Of a stretch of 43,217 nucleotides of DNA, positions 1 to 7,057 are shown one piece after another. A program made the position numbers and the translations under genes. Source of the stretch: an uncultured Eubacteriales bacterium (lineage in GTDB: Bacteria; Bacillota; Clostridia; Oscillospirales; Oscillospiraceae); the NCBI GenBank assembly GCA_949744075.1, contig CATJWI010000109.1:1-43217 (forward strand), written 5' to 3'. Positions within the stretch are counted from its first letter, which is position 1. Each line of letters begins with the position of its first letter. Under the pieces are notes generated by a model. That model was not told the DNA's origin. It saw only the letters and a list, made by a program, of their open reading frames with translations, and ran no database searches.

Positions 1-143
1 GAGCCCATCTGTTTCAGGACGGCGGTGAGTTCTCCCTTCTTGCCCAGGTATTTGACCCGGAGGGCGTCCAGATCCGCTGCAGCCTGGGTGCTCTCCAGGG
101 CCGCCAGGGCCTCTGCCCTGATTTTCGATAGCTGTTCTCTCAT
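1..143 (-). CDS. pheS: Phenylalanine--tRNA ligase alpha subunit, N-terminal part (cut by window edge)
   Basis: Reading the minus strand from ATG at 143 gives MREQLSKIRAEALAALESTQ, continuing to KYLGKKGELTAVLKQMG at the window edge. This is the N-terminal coiled-coil arm typical of bacterial PheS, which with PheT charges tRNA-Phe. Only about 47 residues are present, so the catalytic core lies outside. The gene follows a T-box leader whose specifier is a Phe codon, which confirms the call independently. Confidence 0.9.
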   Translation of the reverse strand, partial: MREQLSKIRAEALAALESTQAAADLDALRVKYLGKKGELTAVLKQMG

Positions 144-193
144 GCTCTAAACTCCTTTGTTGGAATGTGATCGATGCGTTAATATGGGAAAAT

Positions 194-432
194 AAAAAAC
201 CTTTCCTCCCCATAGAACTGGGGACGAAAGGCTGCCCTTCCGCGGTACCACCCGCATTTGCGCTGATGCGCACACTCGTTGCCCTGATAACGGAGGACTC
301 CCGTCCGCGTCTTTCCCCGCGGCGGCTCCCAGGCGAACCAAGCGACACGCTCCGGGCCGGCTTTCAGCCGGTGACCAGCCCTCTCTAAAGGAACGCAAGC
401 ACGCTATTTTCCTGTTCCAAGCCTTATTGCTA
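194..432 (-). ncRNA. T-box leader (Phe) of pheS
   Basis: On the minus strand the conserved T-box antiterminator core GGGTGGTACCGCG lies at 253-241. It is followed by a terminator hairpin at 231-200 (arms pair CCTTTCGTCCCCA with TGGGGAGGAAAGG) and a T6 run at 199-194. Stem I has the distal GGTCACCGGCTGAAAGCC loop at about 375-358. On its 3' side the triplet TTC at 337-335 (a Phe codon) sits 11 nt from the end of a GGAGCC element, the same geometry as in the aspS T-box of this window. Uncharged tRNA-Phe should stabilise the antiterminator and allow pheS transcription. Confidence 0.95.
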
Positions 433-438
433 CCGTCC

Positions 439-467
439 TTTATACCACAAAAATGGTTGAATTGCAA
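439..467 (-). promoter_or_regulatory. Promoter of pheS T-box transcript
   Basis: On the minus strand there is a TTGCAA -35 box at 467-462, a 17-bp spacer and a TATAAA -10 at 444-439. The -10 is extended by a TG one base upstream. The predicted start near 432 fits the beginning of the T-box leader. Confidence 0.75.
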
Positions 468-485
468 GAGGAAAGTGCCTATAAT
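457..485 (+). promoter_or_regulatory. Promoter of nnrD operon
   Basis: TTGAAT at 457-462, a 17-bp spacer and a perfect TATAAT at 480-485. The predicted start is near 492. This puts the in-frame ATG at 453 upstream of transcription and supports the ATG at 519 as the nnrD start. Its -35 box overlaps that of the divergent pheS promoter. Confidence 0.75.
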
Positions 486-518
486 GAAGAAGAATTGAAA
501 AGAATGGGGGGACCTGAG

Positions 519-1361
519 ATGGAGAAGTACCCGGTACTGAAGATGGAAAAACCGCATCTGCCCAGACGGCGGCGGGAGGCCCATAAAAGAGAATTTGGTA
601 AAGTGTTTATCCTTGCGGGCAGCAAAGGATACACGGGTGCGCCCTGCATGGCAGCCGGGGCGGCAGTTCGGGGCGGCGCGGGGTTGGTTACGGTGGCGGT
701 ACGGCCGGATATCTACCCCGTTGTGGCGGCAAAGTGCTGTAATGAGGCGATGGTATGGCCCATCTCTGATTCTTACGAGGACCTGCTGGAAAAGGCGAGA
801 GGGGCGGATATTGTTCTCATCGGCCCGGGCATTGGCCAGAGCAGATGGATAGAGCGGCGGGTGCTAAGGCTGTTAAGTGATCTACCTTGTCCTGTGATTT
901 TGGACGCAGATGGTCTAAATATCCTTTCCCGTCATATAGATGTGTTGGACAAACGGGAGGCGTCCACCATTCTGACGCCCCACGAGGGAGAATTTGCCCG
1001 GCTGGCTGGCTGTTCCCTGCCTGTTTGTGACCGGACTGCCGAGGCGCTGGATTTTGCGCAGAGGCATGGCTGCACACTGGTGTTGAAGGGGCACAAAACG
1101 GTCACAGCAACTGCCGGGGGTCGGTGCATAGTGAATACCACAGGAAATCCCGGCATGGCCCAAGGGGGCAGCGGGGATGCCCTGGCGGGACTGATGGCGG
1201 CTGTCTGCGGGCAGAGGCTGGAGGAGGCCGTACCCACCGCTGTGTGGCTCCACGGCCGGGCCGGAGACCTGGCGGCGAAAGAAAAGGGAGAGCGGGGCAT
1301 GACGGTGGGTGACCTGATCGAGGCCATCCCCTATGCGATCAAGGAGTGTGAGGAGGAATAG
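519..1361 (+). CDS. nnrD: ADP-dependent NAD(P)H-hydrate dehydratase
   Basis: NnrD repairs hydrated NAD(P)H by ADP-dependent dehydration. The sequence shows the ribokinase-like YjeF C-terminal fold: an N-terminal VFILAGSKGYTGAP segment, VILDADGLNIL in the middle, TPHEGEFARL, and the nucleotide/phosphate motif GGSGDALAGLMA near the C-terminus. Start at ATG 519 (280 aa) is chosen because a G-run Shine-Dalgarno lies 8 nt upstream and the mapped promoter starts transcription near 492; an earlier in-frame ATG at 453 lies before that point. The epimerase (NnrE) domain often fused to this family is absent. The lipoprotein gene starts 3 nt after its stop, so the two are probably co-transcribed. Confidence 0.92.
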   Translation: MEKYPVLKMEKPHLPRRRREAHKREFGKVFILAGSKGYTGAPCMAAGAAVRGGAGLVTVAVRPDIYPVVAAKCCNEAMVWPISDSYEDLLEKARGADIVLIGPGIGQSRWIERRVLRLLSDLPCPVILDADGLNILSRHIDVLDKREASTILTPHEGEFARLAGCSLPVCDRTAEALDFAQRHGCTLVLKGHKTVTATAGGRCIVNTTGNPGMAQGGSGDALAGLMAAVCGQRLEEAVPTAVWLHGRAGDLAAKEKGERGMTVGDLIEAIPYAIKECEEE

Positions 1362-1364
1362 AGC

Positions 1365-1976
1365 GTGCGCAAACGCCTTTGCGCACTAATGATGACCCTT
1401 ATTTTACCTCTGACCGCCTGCGGCGGCTCGAAGGGGGAAAATGAGGCGGAGGAGACACTGGCGAGGGTCCGAAACCGGTATTTGGAGTTGACTACCTGCT
1501 CGGGGCATGGGGAACTGACTGCGGATTATGGCCAGCGTGTCTATACTTACGGGATCGATTTCAGCTGGCAGAAAGAGGGAGAGACCCTGTTGGTCCTCAC
1601 CGCGCCGGAAAATGTGGCAGGGGCCTCCGCCCACATTGCCGCCGGTGAGACCGCCTTGGAATTTGACGGAGTCATGCTGGAGACCGGGCCCTTGAATGGA
1701 GAGGGGCTGGCCCCCATCGACGCGATTCCGGCGCTGCTCTCCTATGCAAGGGAAGGCTTCGTGGCGGAGTGCGTTATGGAGGAGGCGGAGGGGACCAAGC
1801 TTTTTCACATGATCTGCCGGGACCCAGAGGCTCAGCCGGGGGAGGGAACAGAGGCGGAGCTCTGGTTCCAGGCGGAGACGCTGGAGCTTCTCCGCGGGGA
1901 GATCAGCAGTCAAGGGGAGACTGTGATCCAATGTGACATATCGGGGTTCTCCATGGAATTTTCTCAGACAGGGTAA
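1365..1976 (+). CDS. Putative lipoprotein of unknown function
   Basis: 203 aa from a GTG start preceded by GAGGAG in the end of nnrD. The N-terminus has basic residues, a hydrophobic stretch and a lipobox LTAC with the lipidated cysteine at residue 19, followed by GGSKGENE, so it should be a membrane-anchored exported lipoprotein. The remainder is predicted to be beta-rich and acidic, with no catalytic motif I recognise. It loosely resembles LolA/germination-type lipoprotein layouts, but that is only an impression. A hairpin follows immediately. Confidence 0.75.
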   Translation: MRKRLCALMMTLILPLTACGGSKGENEAEETLARVRNRYLELTTCSGHGELTADYGQRVYTYGIDFSWQKEGETLLVLTAPENVAGASAHIAAGETALEFDGVMLETGPLNGEGLAPIDAIPALLSYAREGFVAECVMEEAEGTKLFHMICRDPEAQPGEGTEAELWFQAETLELLRGEISSQGETVIQCDISGFSMEFSQTG

Positions 1977-1980
1977 TGAA

Positions 1981-2013
1981 GATCCCCTGGTGCCGTTTCG
2001 GCACCAGGGGATC
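1981..2013. terminator. Hairpin between convergent genes
   Basis: A perfect 14-bp stem (GATCCCCTGGTGCC with its complement) around a GTTTC loop, lying between the stop of the lipoprotein gene and the stop of the minus-strand SUFU gene. The U-tract is short on both strands, so it may act bidirectionally but weakly. Confidence 0.65.
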
Positions 2014-2016
2014 TTG

Positions 2017-2793
2017 TCAGCTGTCCAAAACTTCTTTAAAATCGGCGCAGTAGTTGGGGCGGCTCGGGTCCAGGACCACAGGTAGCTTTTGGGCGGAATA
2101 CCGCTTGTCCAGTTCCTCCATACCGTATTTCAGCTTATATTCGATCTCCTCCTTGTAGGCAGGGATCAGCAGACAGAAATTGATCCGGGAGCCGTCCTTG
2201 GTCTCCAAGGGACCTACCACAGACAGTGTGCTCAGAACAGCGCCGCCAAACCCGACGCTGTCGTCCAGCGGGGCGTAGTCGGGGCCATTGGGGATGGTAT
2301 GGCCCCAGCCCAGCCAGGTATGGAACTGGTGGGGGAACCGGGCCAGGAACTTCATGAGCCCCAGAGGCCAATAGCTGGAGGAGGGCATATCCCTGTTGGT
2401 GAGCTGCCCGTCTCCCACATTCCAATTGGAGGGAAGAAGCATGTACAGCTCCAGCCGTTCCAGGTTTTTTCGGGTCTCGGGAGGGATGTCGTCGGGCAGG
2501 GTCATAGGAAGGTCACTCATGCCGGTGGTGTAGACCACATAGTAATCTGCCTGGGGAGTAGGACGCATGATGTGCAGGTCAATGTGGACCAACTCGGAGA
2601 TTAGCTCATGGTTGACAAAGCTGCCCCGGCCGGGAAAGATCTTTTCAAAATGAGCCTCGATCTCCGCCATGTAGAGGTTGCTGGTTTCGGGCGGCTGAAA
2701 GCCCTTCTGCTCCGGGGGGGCGTAACGGTAGATGGCAGAGCCCCCAGGGGAGACCTCCTGCTTTTTGCCAAACAGCTTATCCAGAAAACCCAT
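2017..2793 (-). CDS. SUFU (suppressor of fused) domain protein
   Basis: 258 aa. After a short MGFLDKLFGKK amphipathic start it carries the bacterial SUFU-like domain: IEAHFEKIFP, HELISELVHIDLHIMRPT, YYVVYTTGMSDLPM, ELYMLLPSNW, and WPLGLMKFLARFP followed by a GHTIPNG stretch. The family is widespread in bacteria, and its role there is unknown; in some genomes it is linked to toxin/immunity loci. A strong Shine-Dalgarno (ACAGGAGG) precedes the ATG. It is transcribed divergently from alr through a promoter pair sharing an inverted repeat. Confidence 0.85.
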   Translation of the reverse strand: MGFLDKLFGKKQEVSPGGSAIYRYAPPEQKGFQPPETSNLYMAEIEAHFEKIFPGRGSFVNHELISELVHIDLHIMRPTPQADYYVVYTTGMSDLPMTLPDDIPPETRKNLERLELYMLLPSNWNVGDGQLTNRDMPSSSYWPLGLMKFLARFPHQFHTWLGWGHTIPNGPDYAPLDDSVGFGGAVLSTLSVVGPLETKDGSRINFCLLIPAYKEEIEYKLKYGMEELDKRYSAQKLPVVLDPSRPNYCADFKEVLDS

Positions 2794-2825
2794 GGAAATA
2801 CCTCCTGTTTTACCGGGATAGCTCC

Positions 2826-2855
2826 ATTATAAAGAAGGGGTGCTGCGGCTGTCAA
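2826..2855 (-). promoter_or_regulatory. Promoter of SUFU-domain gene
   Basis: On the minus strand, TTGACA at 2855-2850, an 18-bp spacer and TATAAT at 2831-2826. Both hexamers are consensus. The -35 box lies in an inverted repeat shared with the alr promoter. Confidence 0.8.
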
Positions 2856-2867
2856 GGGGAGAATCCC

Positions 2868-2896
2868 TTGACCTTCCATCGTCCTTGGGATAAAAT
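2868..2896 (+). promoter_or_regulatory. Promoter of alr
   Basis: TTGACC at 2868-2873, a 17-bp spacer and TAAAAT at 2891-2896, about 35 nt upstream of the alr start. The -35 overlaps the right arm of the inverted repeat at 2851-2872. Confidence 0.75.
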
Positions 2897-2929
2897 AAGA
2901 CCGTATTTTAGAGAAAAGAAGGGGACGGT

Positions 2930-4060
2930 ATGGACACAGCAAAGCGCCGTACTTGGGCGGAGATCGATCTGAACGCATTGGAGCACAATTATCATACTCT
3001 TCGCTGCATGCTGCCGGAAGGGTGTAAGCTACTGGCACCAGTAAAGGCTGACGCCTATGGACACGGGGCGGTGCCGGTGTCAAAAAAGCTGGAAACGCTG
3101 GGGATCGACTATCTGGCAGTGGCCTGCATCGATGAGGGATTGGAGCTGCGCCGGGCAGGGGTGAAGGTCCCTATCCTGATCTTGGGATACACCGATCCCA
3201 TATGGGCTCAGGAGCTGATGGACAATGACCTGACCCAGGGGGTGTTCGACGAGGAGACGGCTCAACGCCTTTCTTTGGCGGCGGTAAAAGCGGGGAAGAG
3301 AATCACTGTCCATATGAAGGCCGACACGGGGATGTCCCGGCTGGGGCTGATGTGCGATGAGGGGGAATTGGAGGAGACCCTGGAGACCATGGCCCGAATG
3401 TATGCCCTGCCCGGCCTTTGGTGGGAAGGTATTTTTACCCATTTTTCTCATGCCGACGGAAGTGAGGAATACACCATGCTCCAGTTTACCCGCTTTCTGG
3501 ACCTGTTGGACAGGCTGAAGGAGAAAGGGGTCACCTTTGAAATTCGGCATTGCGCGGCCAGTGCCGCTGTGTTAAACTATCCCTGTACCTATTTGGACAT
3601 GGTTCGGCCGGGGATCTCCTTTTACGGTCATTATCCTGATCCCGCATGCGAGGGGCTGGACGGTCCAGGGCTGGAGTCGCTGATGACGCTGAAAAGCAAA
3701 GTGATCTCGGTAAAGACAGTGCCGGCGGGCACGGCGGTGAGCTATGGAAGGACTCACACCGTGGGCCGGGAGACCCAACTGGCGGTGTTGGCCATCGGCT
3801 ATGGCGACGGCCTGCCTCGAAGCTGTTCAGACAAGCTGTGGGTATGGCTGAGGGGAGGCTATGCCAAGGTGGTGGGCCGGATCTGCATGGACCAGTGTAT
3901 GGTGGACGTGACCGACCTGCCTGGGGTGAAGCCGGGGGATGTGGCGGAGATCTACGGCCCCCATGTCCCGGTAGAAGATGCCGCCGCATTGGCGGGGACA
4001 ATCCAATATGAGCTGCTCTGCAATGTGAACAAGCGGGTGAGCCGGGTCTATGTGGACTGA
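2930..4060 (+). CDS. alr: Alanine racemase
   Basis: 376 aa, normal length for the family. The enzyme interconverts L- and D-alanine with PLP, supplying peptidoglycan precursors and, in sporeformers, modulating germination. The PLP lysine is in VKADAYGHG (K39) and the second catalytic base is the tyrosine in SYGRTHT (Y272). The RPGISFYGHY and GRICMDQCMVDVT segments are also typical. The start ATG has AGAAGGGGACG upstream. A mazF-type gene follows on the same strand, an arrangement common in Firmicutes. Confidence 0.97.
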   Translation: MDTAKRRTWAEIDLNALEHNYHTLRCMLPEGCKLLAPVKADAYGHGAVPVSKKLETLGIDYLAVACIDEGLELRRAGVKVPILILGYTDPIWAQELMDNDLTQGVFDEETAQRLSLAAVKAGKRITVHMKADTGMSRLGLMCDEGELEETLETMARMYALPGLWWEGIFTHFSHADGSEEYTMLQFTRFLDLLDRLKEKGVTFEIRHCAASAAVLNYPCTYLDMVRPGISFYGHYPDPACEGLDGPGLESLMTLKSKVISVKTVPAGTAVSYGRTHTVGRETQLAVLAIGYGDGLPRSCSDKLWVWLRGGYAKVVGRICMDQCMVDVTDLPGVKPGDVAEIYGPHVPVEDAAALAGTIQYELLCNVNKRVSRVYVD

Positions 4061-4255
4061 CACCATCTCCCGCCAGTCTGCGTAAAATGGCCCGGGGAGG
4101 CCAACGCCGGATGGCGGGCGAGGACCTGGATTTTCGGGAAGAAGCCGAAGAGATGGGTATAAATCCCGCCGCCCCGTGGGAAAATCATAGTGACCGTTGA
4201 AGCCGGGGAAAGCTCCGGTGACAGCGGTGACTTTGAACCGCGGAGAGTGAGCCTT

Positions 4256-4621
4256 GTGGACAGCAGCGTGAAACGTGGAGATATTTTTTATGCCGACCTG
4301 AGCCCGGTGGTGGGCAGCGAGCAGGGGGGCGTGCGCCCTGTATTGATCATCCAGAACGATACAGGCAACCGACATAGCCCGACCGTGATCGCCGCCGCCA
4401 TTACTTCCCAGACCGGCAAGGCCCGCCTGCCGACCCACATTGACCTTTCAGCCAATACCTATGGTCTGCCCAAGGACTCTGTGGTGCTGTTGGAGCAGAT
4501 CCGGACCTTGGACAAAAAGCGGCTGAGAGAGTATATGGGCCGGTTGGACGAGGAGCAGATGCAAAAGGTGGACGGAGCCATTGCGGTGAGCTTTGGCCTC
4601 CGGCCCCGGCAATTGGTTTGA
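4256..4621 (+). CDS. MazF/PemK-type endoribonuclease toxin (NdoA-like)
   Basis: About 121 aa. The sequence is very close to Bacillus Ndo[55 protein letters not shown], and [17 protein letters not shown]. Members cleave mRNA at short motifs. GTG 4256 is preferred because GGAG lies 10 nt upstream; GTG 4268 or 4247 are also possible, and an in-frame GTG at 4190 would add residues unlike the family. The CopG/MazE-like antitoxin that usually lies between alr and this gene in Firmicutes is not recognisable in the 195-nt gap. Confidence 0.9.
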   Translation: MDSSVKRGDIFYADLSPVVGSEQGGVRPVLIIQNDTGNRHSPTVIAAAITSQTGKARLPTHIDLSANTYGLPKDSVVLLEQIRTLDKKRLREYMGRLDEEQMQKVDGAIAVSFGLRPRQLV

Positions 4622-4702
4622 TTGCAGGCGGCGGGGAGGGGCTTCTGCCAGGGGCGGAGCCGCCCCGGCCGCCGATAGACCAAAATACATAGGAGGAAGG
4701 CT

Positions 4703-5167
4703 ATGAAGCGGAGCAAATGGACCACCCGCCTGACCTGCGGAGCACTGATACTGGTCACCATCACAGGGGCGGCGGTGGCCGCCGGTAGTCAGGGCAGCCA
4801 GTCCGACCCGTTGGTGACCTTGAGCTATCTGAATGAGAAGGTGGTGCCTGATATCCTCAAGCAGGTGGACGAGCATATCAGGCAAAAGAGCGAGGAACTG
4901 GAGAAAAAGCTCCAGGACCAGGGGCCTGTGGGATTTGTGGCAGTGGAGGCGGAAGCGGGGAAGACCATGACCCTGTCCGCCGGGACCCAGCTGCTTCTCC
5001 GCAGAGGGGCTGCCAGCGGCGACGGACTGGTGGACACCACCGCCGGTCAACTGGTCACCGGACCCTTGAGCGCCAACCATCTCTACATAGCGGCGGGCGA
5101 GGGGCAGACGGTGACTGTTTCCGAGAAAGCGGCTTTCATGGTCATGGGAAGCTACACGGTCAAATAA
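4703..5167 (+). CDS. Small secreted protein of unknown function
   Basis: 154 aa with a strong Shine-Dalgarno (AGGAGGAAGG) before ATG. Residues 1-27 form a signal peptide or N-terminal anchor (basic start, then a hydrophobic stretch ending AAVAAGSQ). Residues about 40-75 are predicted helical and charged (LNEKVVPDILKQVDEHIRQK and following), possibly a short coiled coil. The C-terminal half is glycine- and threonine-rich with a cupin-like beta pattern (SAGTQLLLRRG, NHLYIAAGEGQTVTVSEKA). I do not recognise the family. A terminator follows at once. Confidence 0.75.
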   Translation: MKRSKWTTRLTCGALILVTITGAAVAAGSQGSQSDPLVTLSYLNEKVVPDILKQVDEHIRQKSEELEKKLQDQGPVGFVAVEAEAGKTMTLSAGTQLLLRRGAASGDGLVDTTAGQLVTGPLSANHLYIAAGEGQTVTVSEKAAFMVMGSYTVK

Positions 5168-5173
5168 GCAAAA

Positions 5174-5207
5174 AAGCTCCCCGGCGAGAAAACTCGCCGG
5201 GGAGCTT
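5174..5207. terminator. Bidirectional rho-independent terminator
   Basis: A 15-bp stem (AAGCTCCCCGGCGAG and complement) with an AAAA loop and T-rich tails on both strands (TTATT on plus, TTTTTT on minus). It sits between the convergent secreted-protein gene and hemolysin-III gene. Confidence 0.9.
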
Positions 5208-5218
5208 TTATTGCGGCT

Positions 5219-5950
5219 TTACAGGAAACGGATGACGCGGTACATCAAAAAGAAGTGGCAGACGCTTCCGGCCAGGATGAACAGGTGGAACACCTCGTGA
5301 CAGCCAAAGCGAGGATTGTTCCGGCCGGGCCATTTGACAGCGTAAAGAATACCGCCCACCGTATAGAAAAGCCCGCCCAGCACCAGCCAGAAAAAGCCAG
5401 CCGGGGAAAGGACATGGGACAGTGGATAAAGGGCGAAAAGGGCCAGCCAGCCCATGACCAGGTAGACCCCCGAGGTGAGCCACCTGGGAGAGGAGATCCA
5501 CAGTAAGGACAGGCAGCAGGAGGCGAGGGCCATAGCCCAGATCACGCCGAAAATGGCCCAACCCCAGGCCCCCTGAGTCCGCAGTGCTGTGAGACAGATG
5601 GGAGTATAACTGCCTGCGATCAGGAGAGCGATGGAGCAGTGGTCATACTTCCGCAGAGCCAGCCGTCCGGCCACAGAGGTATTCAGGCAGTGATAAAGAG
5701 TGCTAGCGGTGTAGAGGCCAATCATGGAACAGCCATAGACGGCAAAGGGGACCAGATGCCATCGGTCCAGTCCCATCGACACAGAGCAGACCAGCAGCAA
5801 AACGGTACCCAGCAGGGATAACACGGCCCCGATCCCATGGGTGATGGCCGACCAGGGCCGAAGCCCATCATAGGGGTCCCGGTTTTTCTCCCCGTGGAGC
5901 GTGTGGGGAGAAGGGGAAACGGGGCGATAAATGGCGTTGGTATACTCCAT
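5219..5950 (-). CDS. Hemolysin III / PAQR family membrane protein
   Basis: 243 aa from ATG 5950, which has AGGTGA 7 nt upstream; 20 extra in-frame codons upstream overlap the promoter. The sequence has about seven hydrophobic helices. It carries the family signatures: ASTLYHCLN after helix 2, RKYDHCSIALLIAGSYTPIC in the middle, and the C-terminal CHEVFHLFILAGSVCHFF with histidines likely to bind a metal. The family name is historical; bacterial members are integral membrane proteins of uncertain hydrolase or lipid-related function. Confidence 0.9.
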   Translation of the reverse strand: MEYTNAIYRPVSPSPHTLHGEKNRDPYDGLRPWSAITHGIGAVLSLLGTVLLLVCSVSMGLDRWHLVPFAVYGCSMIGLYTASTLYHCLNTSVAGRLALRKYDHCSIALLIAGSYTPICLTALRTQGAWGWAIFGVIWAMALASCCLSLLWISSPRWLTSGVYLVMGWLALFALYPLSHVLSPAGFFWLVLGGLFYTVGGILYAVKWPGRNNPRFGCHEVFHLFILAGSVCHFFLMYRVIRFL

Positions 5951-5981
5951 ATGATTCACCTGCTTTTCTATTATCAATATT

Positions 5982-6010
5982 AGTATATCACAGAGCTGAG
6001 ATAAAATCAA
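5982..6010 (-). promoter_or_regulatory. Promoter of hemolysin-III gene
   Basis: On the minus strand, TTGATT at 6010-6005, a 17-bp spacer and TATACT at 5987-5982 with an extended TGn element. The surrounding 6000-6050 stretch is strongly AT-rich compared with the rest of the window. Confidence 0.7.
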
Positions 6011-6119
6011 TAAAAATATATAATATAATTATTAAAATTATATTTCGGGAACCACATAGGACAACGCTTCCTTTGCATAGCTTGGGAACAGAGCTGAAAA
6101 AGAGTGAGGGGGCATTGTT

Positions 6120-6653
6120 GTGGAAGAAGAGATCTCTTGTGCAACCAGCTATCGGGCGGAGGGGCCCTACCCGGAGGTCCGGGCGGGAGAGCGGAATCGG
6201 AGGTATGGCCAGGCCATGCTGTCTAATGTGGGAGGAAGCGTATCGGAGATGGGGGCGGTGGCCCGGTATTTGTACGGACACTTTACCCAGGGGGGGCGGC
6301 CGGAGGTGGCCGAGTGCTTAGAGCGGATCGCCATTGTGGAGATGGGGCACCTGGATATCTTTGCCCGGCTGGCCCGCCAATTGGGGGAGGACCCCCGCCT
6401 GTGGACACCCTTCCGGGGCGGCAGGCGGTACTGGACGCCGGAGTATCTGCGCTATCCCCAGGGCCTGGCCCAGCTGCTGCGCTATGCCATTGAGGAAGAG
6501 AAGAGCACCATTCAGAAGTATAACCAGCAGGCCCTTTGGATCAAGGATGAGAACATCGTAGCCAATCTGCGGCGGATCATTGAGGACGAGAGAGTCCATA
6601 TCGAGGTGCTGAGCTCCTTGCTGGAGAGCTACTGTATTTGCCCCGACGCTTAG
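6120..6653 (+). CDS. Ferritin-like diiron protein (rubrerythrin/Mn-catalase-like)
   Basis: 177 aa, GTG start with GAGGGG about 8 nt upstream. A four-helix-bundle ferritin-like domain is indicated by E43 (SEMGAVARYLY), ExxH at E74-H77 (VEMGHLDIF), E125 (AIEEEKSTIQKY) and ExxH at E157-H160 (EDERVHIEVL), giving a plausible diiron or dimanganese site. Similar proteins in clostridia are annotated as ferritin-like or spore-coat CotJC-like; the spore link is inference. It is convergent with spoVAE and overlaps its end by 4 bp. Confidence 0.85.
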   Translation: MEEEISCATSYRAEGPYPEVRAGERNRRYGQAMLSNVGGSVSEMGAVARYLYGHFTQGGRPEVAECLERIAIVEMGHLDIFARLARQLGEDPRLWTPFRGGRRYWTPEYLRYPQGLAQLLRYAIEEEKSTIQKYNQQALWIKDENIVANLRRIIEDERVHIEVLSSLLESYCICPDA

Positions 6654-7006
6654 GATTTTGACTTGGGCTTGCAGATCAAGGCGATGAGATAGCCGAAGAA
6701 GATGGAGGCGGTAATGCCGGCCGAGGCGGCTGTGACGCCTCCGGAGAGGGCCCCTAACAGTCCCTTTTCCGCCACCGCCTTTTGGACGCCTTTGGCCAGC
6801 AAGAAGCCAAAGCCGGTGAGGGGGACGGTGGCTCCCGCCCCTCCAAATTCGACTACATACTTATAGAGCCCAAGCCCTCCCAGAACGACTCCGGAGACCA
6901 CATAGGTCACCAGGATGCGGGCGGGGGTCAAGGGTGTTTTGTCGATTAGGATCTGGCCGATCAGGCAGAGGATGCCTCCGCATAAAAAGGCATTCAGGTA
7001 TTCCAT
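6650..7006 (-). CDS. spoVAE: Stage V sporulation protein AE
   Basis: 118 aa, polytopic. MEYLNAFLCGGILCLIGQIL, DKTPLTPARILVTYVVSGVV, GAGATVPLTGFGFLLAKGV and the C-terminal hydrophobic segments match SpoVAE (the SpoVAEb form). The protein is part of the inner spore membrane channel that moves Ca-dipicolinate during sporulation and germination. It lies 51 nt downstream of spoVAD on the same strand and presumably shares its forespore transcript. Confidence 0.93.
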   Translation of the reverse strand: MEYLNAFLCGGILCLIGQILIDKTPLTPARILVTYVVSGVVLGGLGLYKYVVEFGGAGATVPLTGFGFLLAKGVQKAVAEKGLLGALSGGVTAASAGITASIFFGYLIALICKPKSKS

Positions 7007-7057
7007 AAAAACACATCCTTATGAGTGAAAAGTAAAAAAGGCCGGGCCTGTCGGCCT

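Noticed and set aside
4087-4200. 37-codon frame between alr and mazF as a possible antitoxin
   Set aside because: No Shine-Dalgarno, no CopG/MazE features and no way to test conservation; kept only as a point in the MazF finding, not as a gene.
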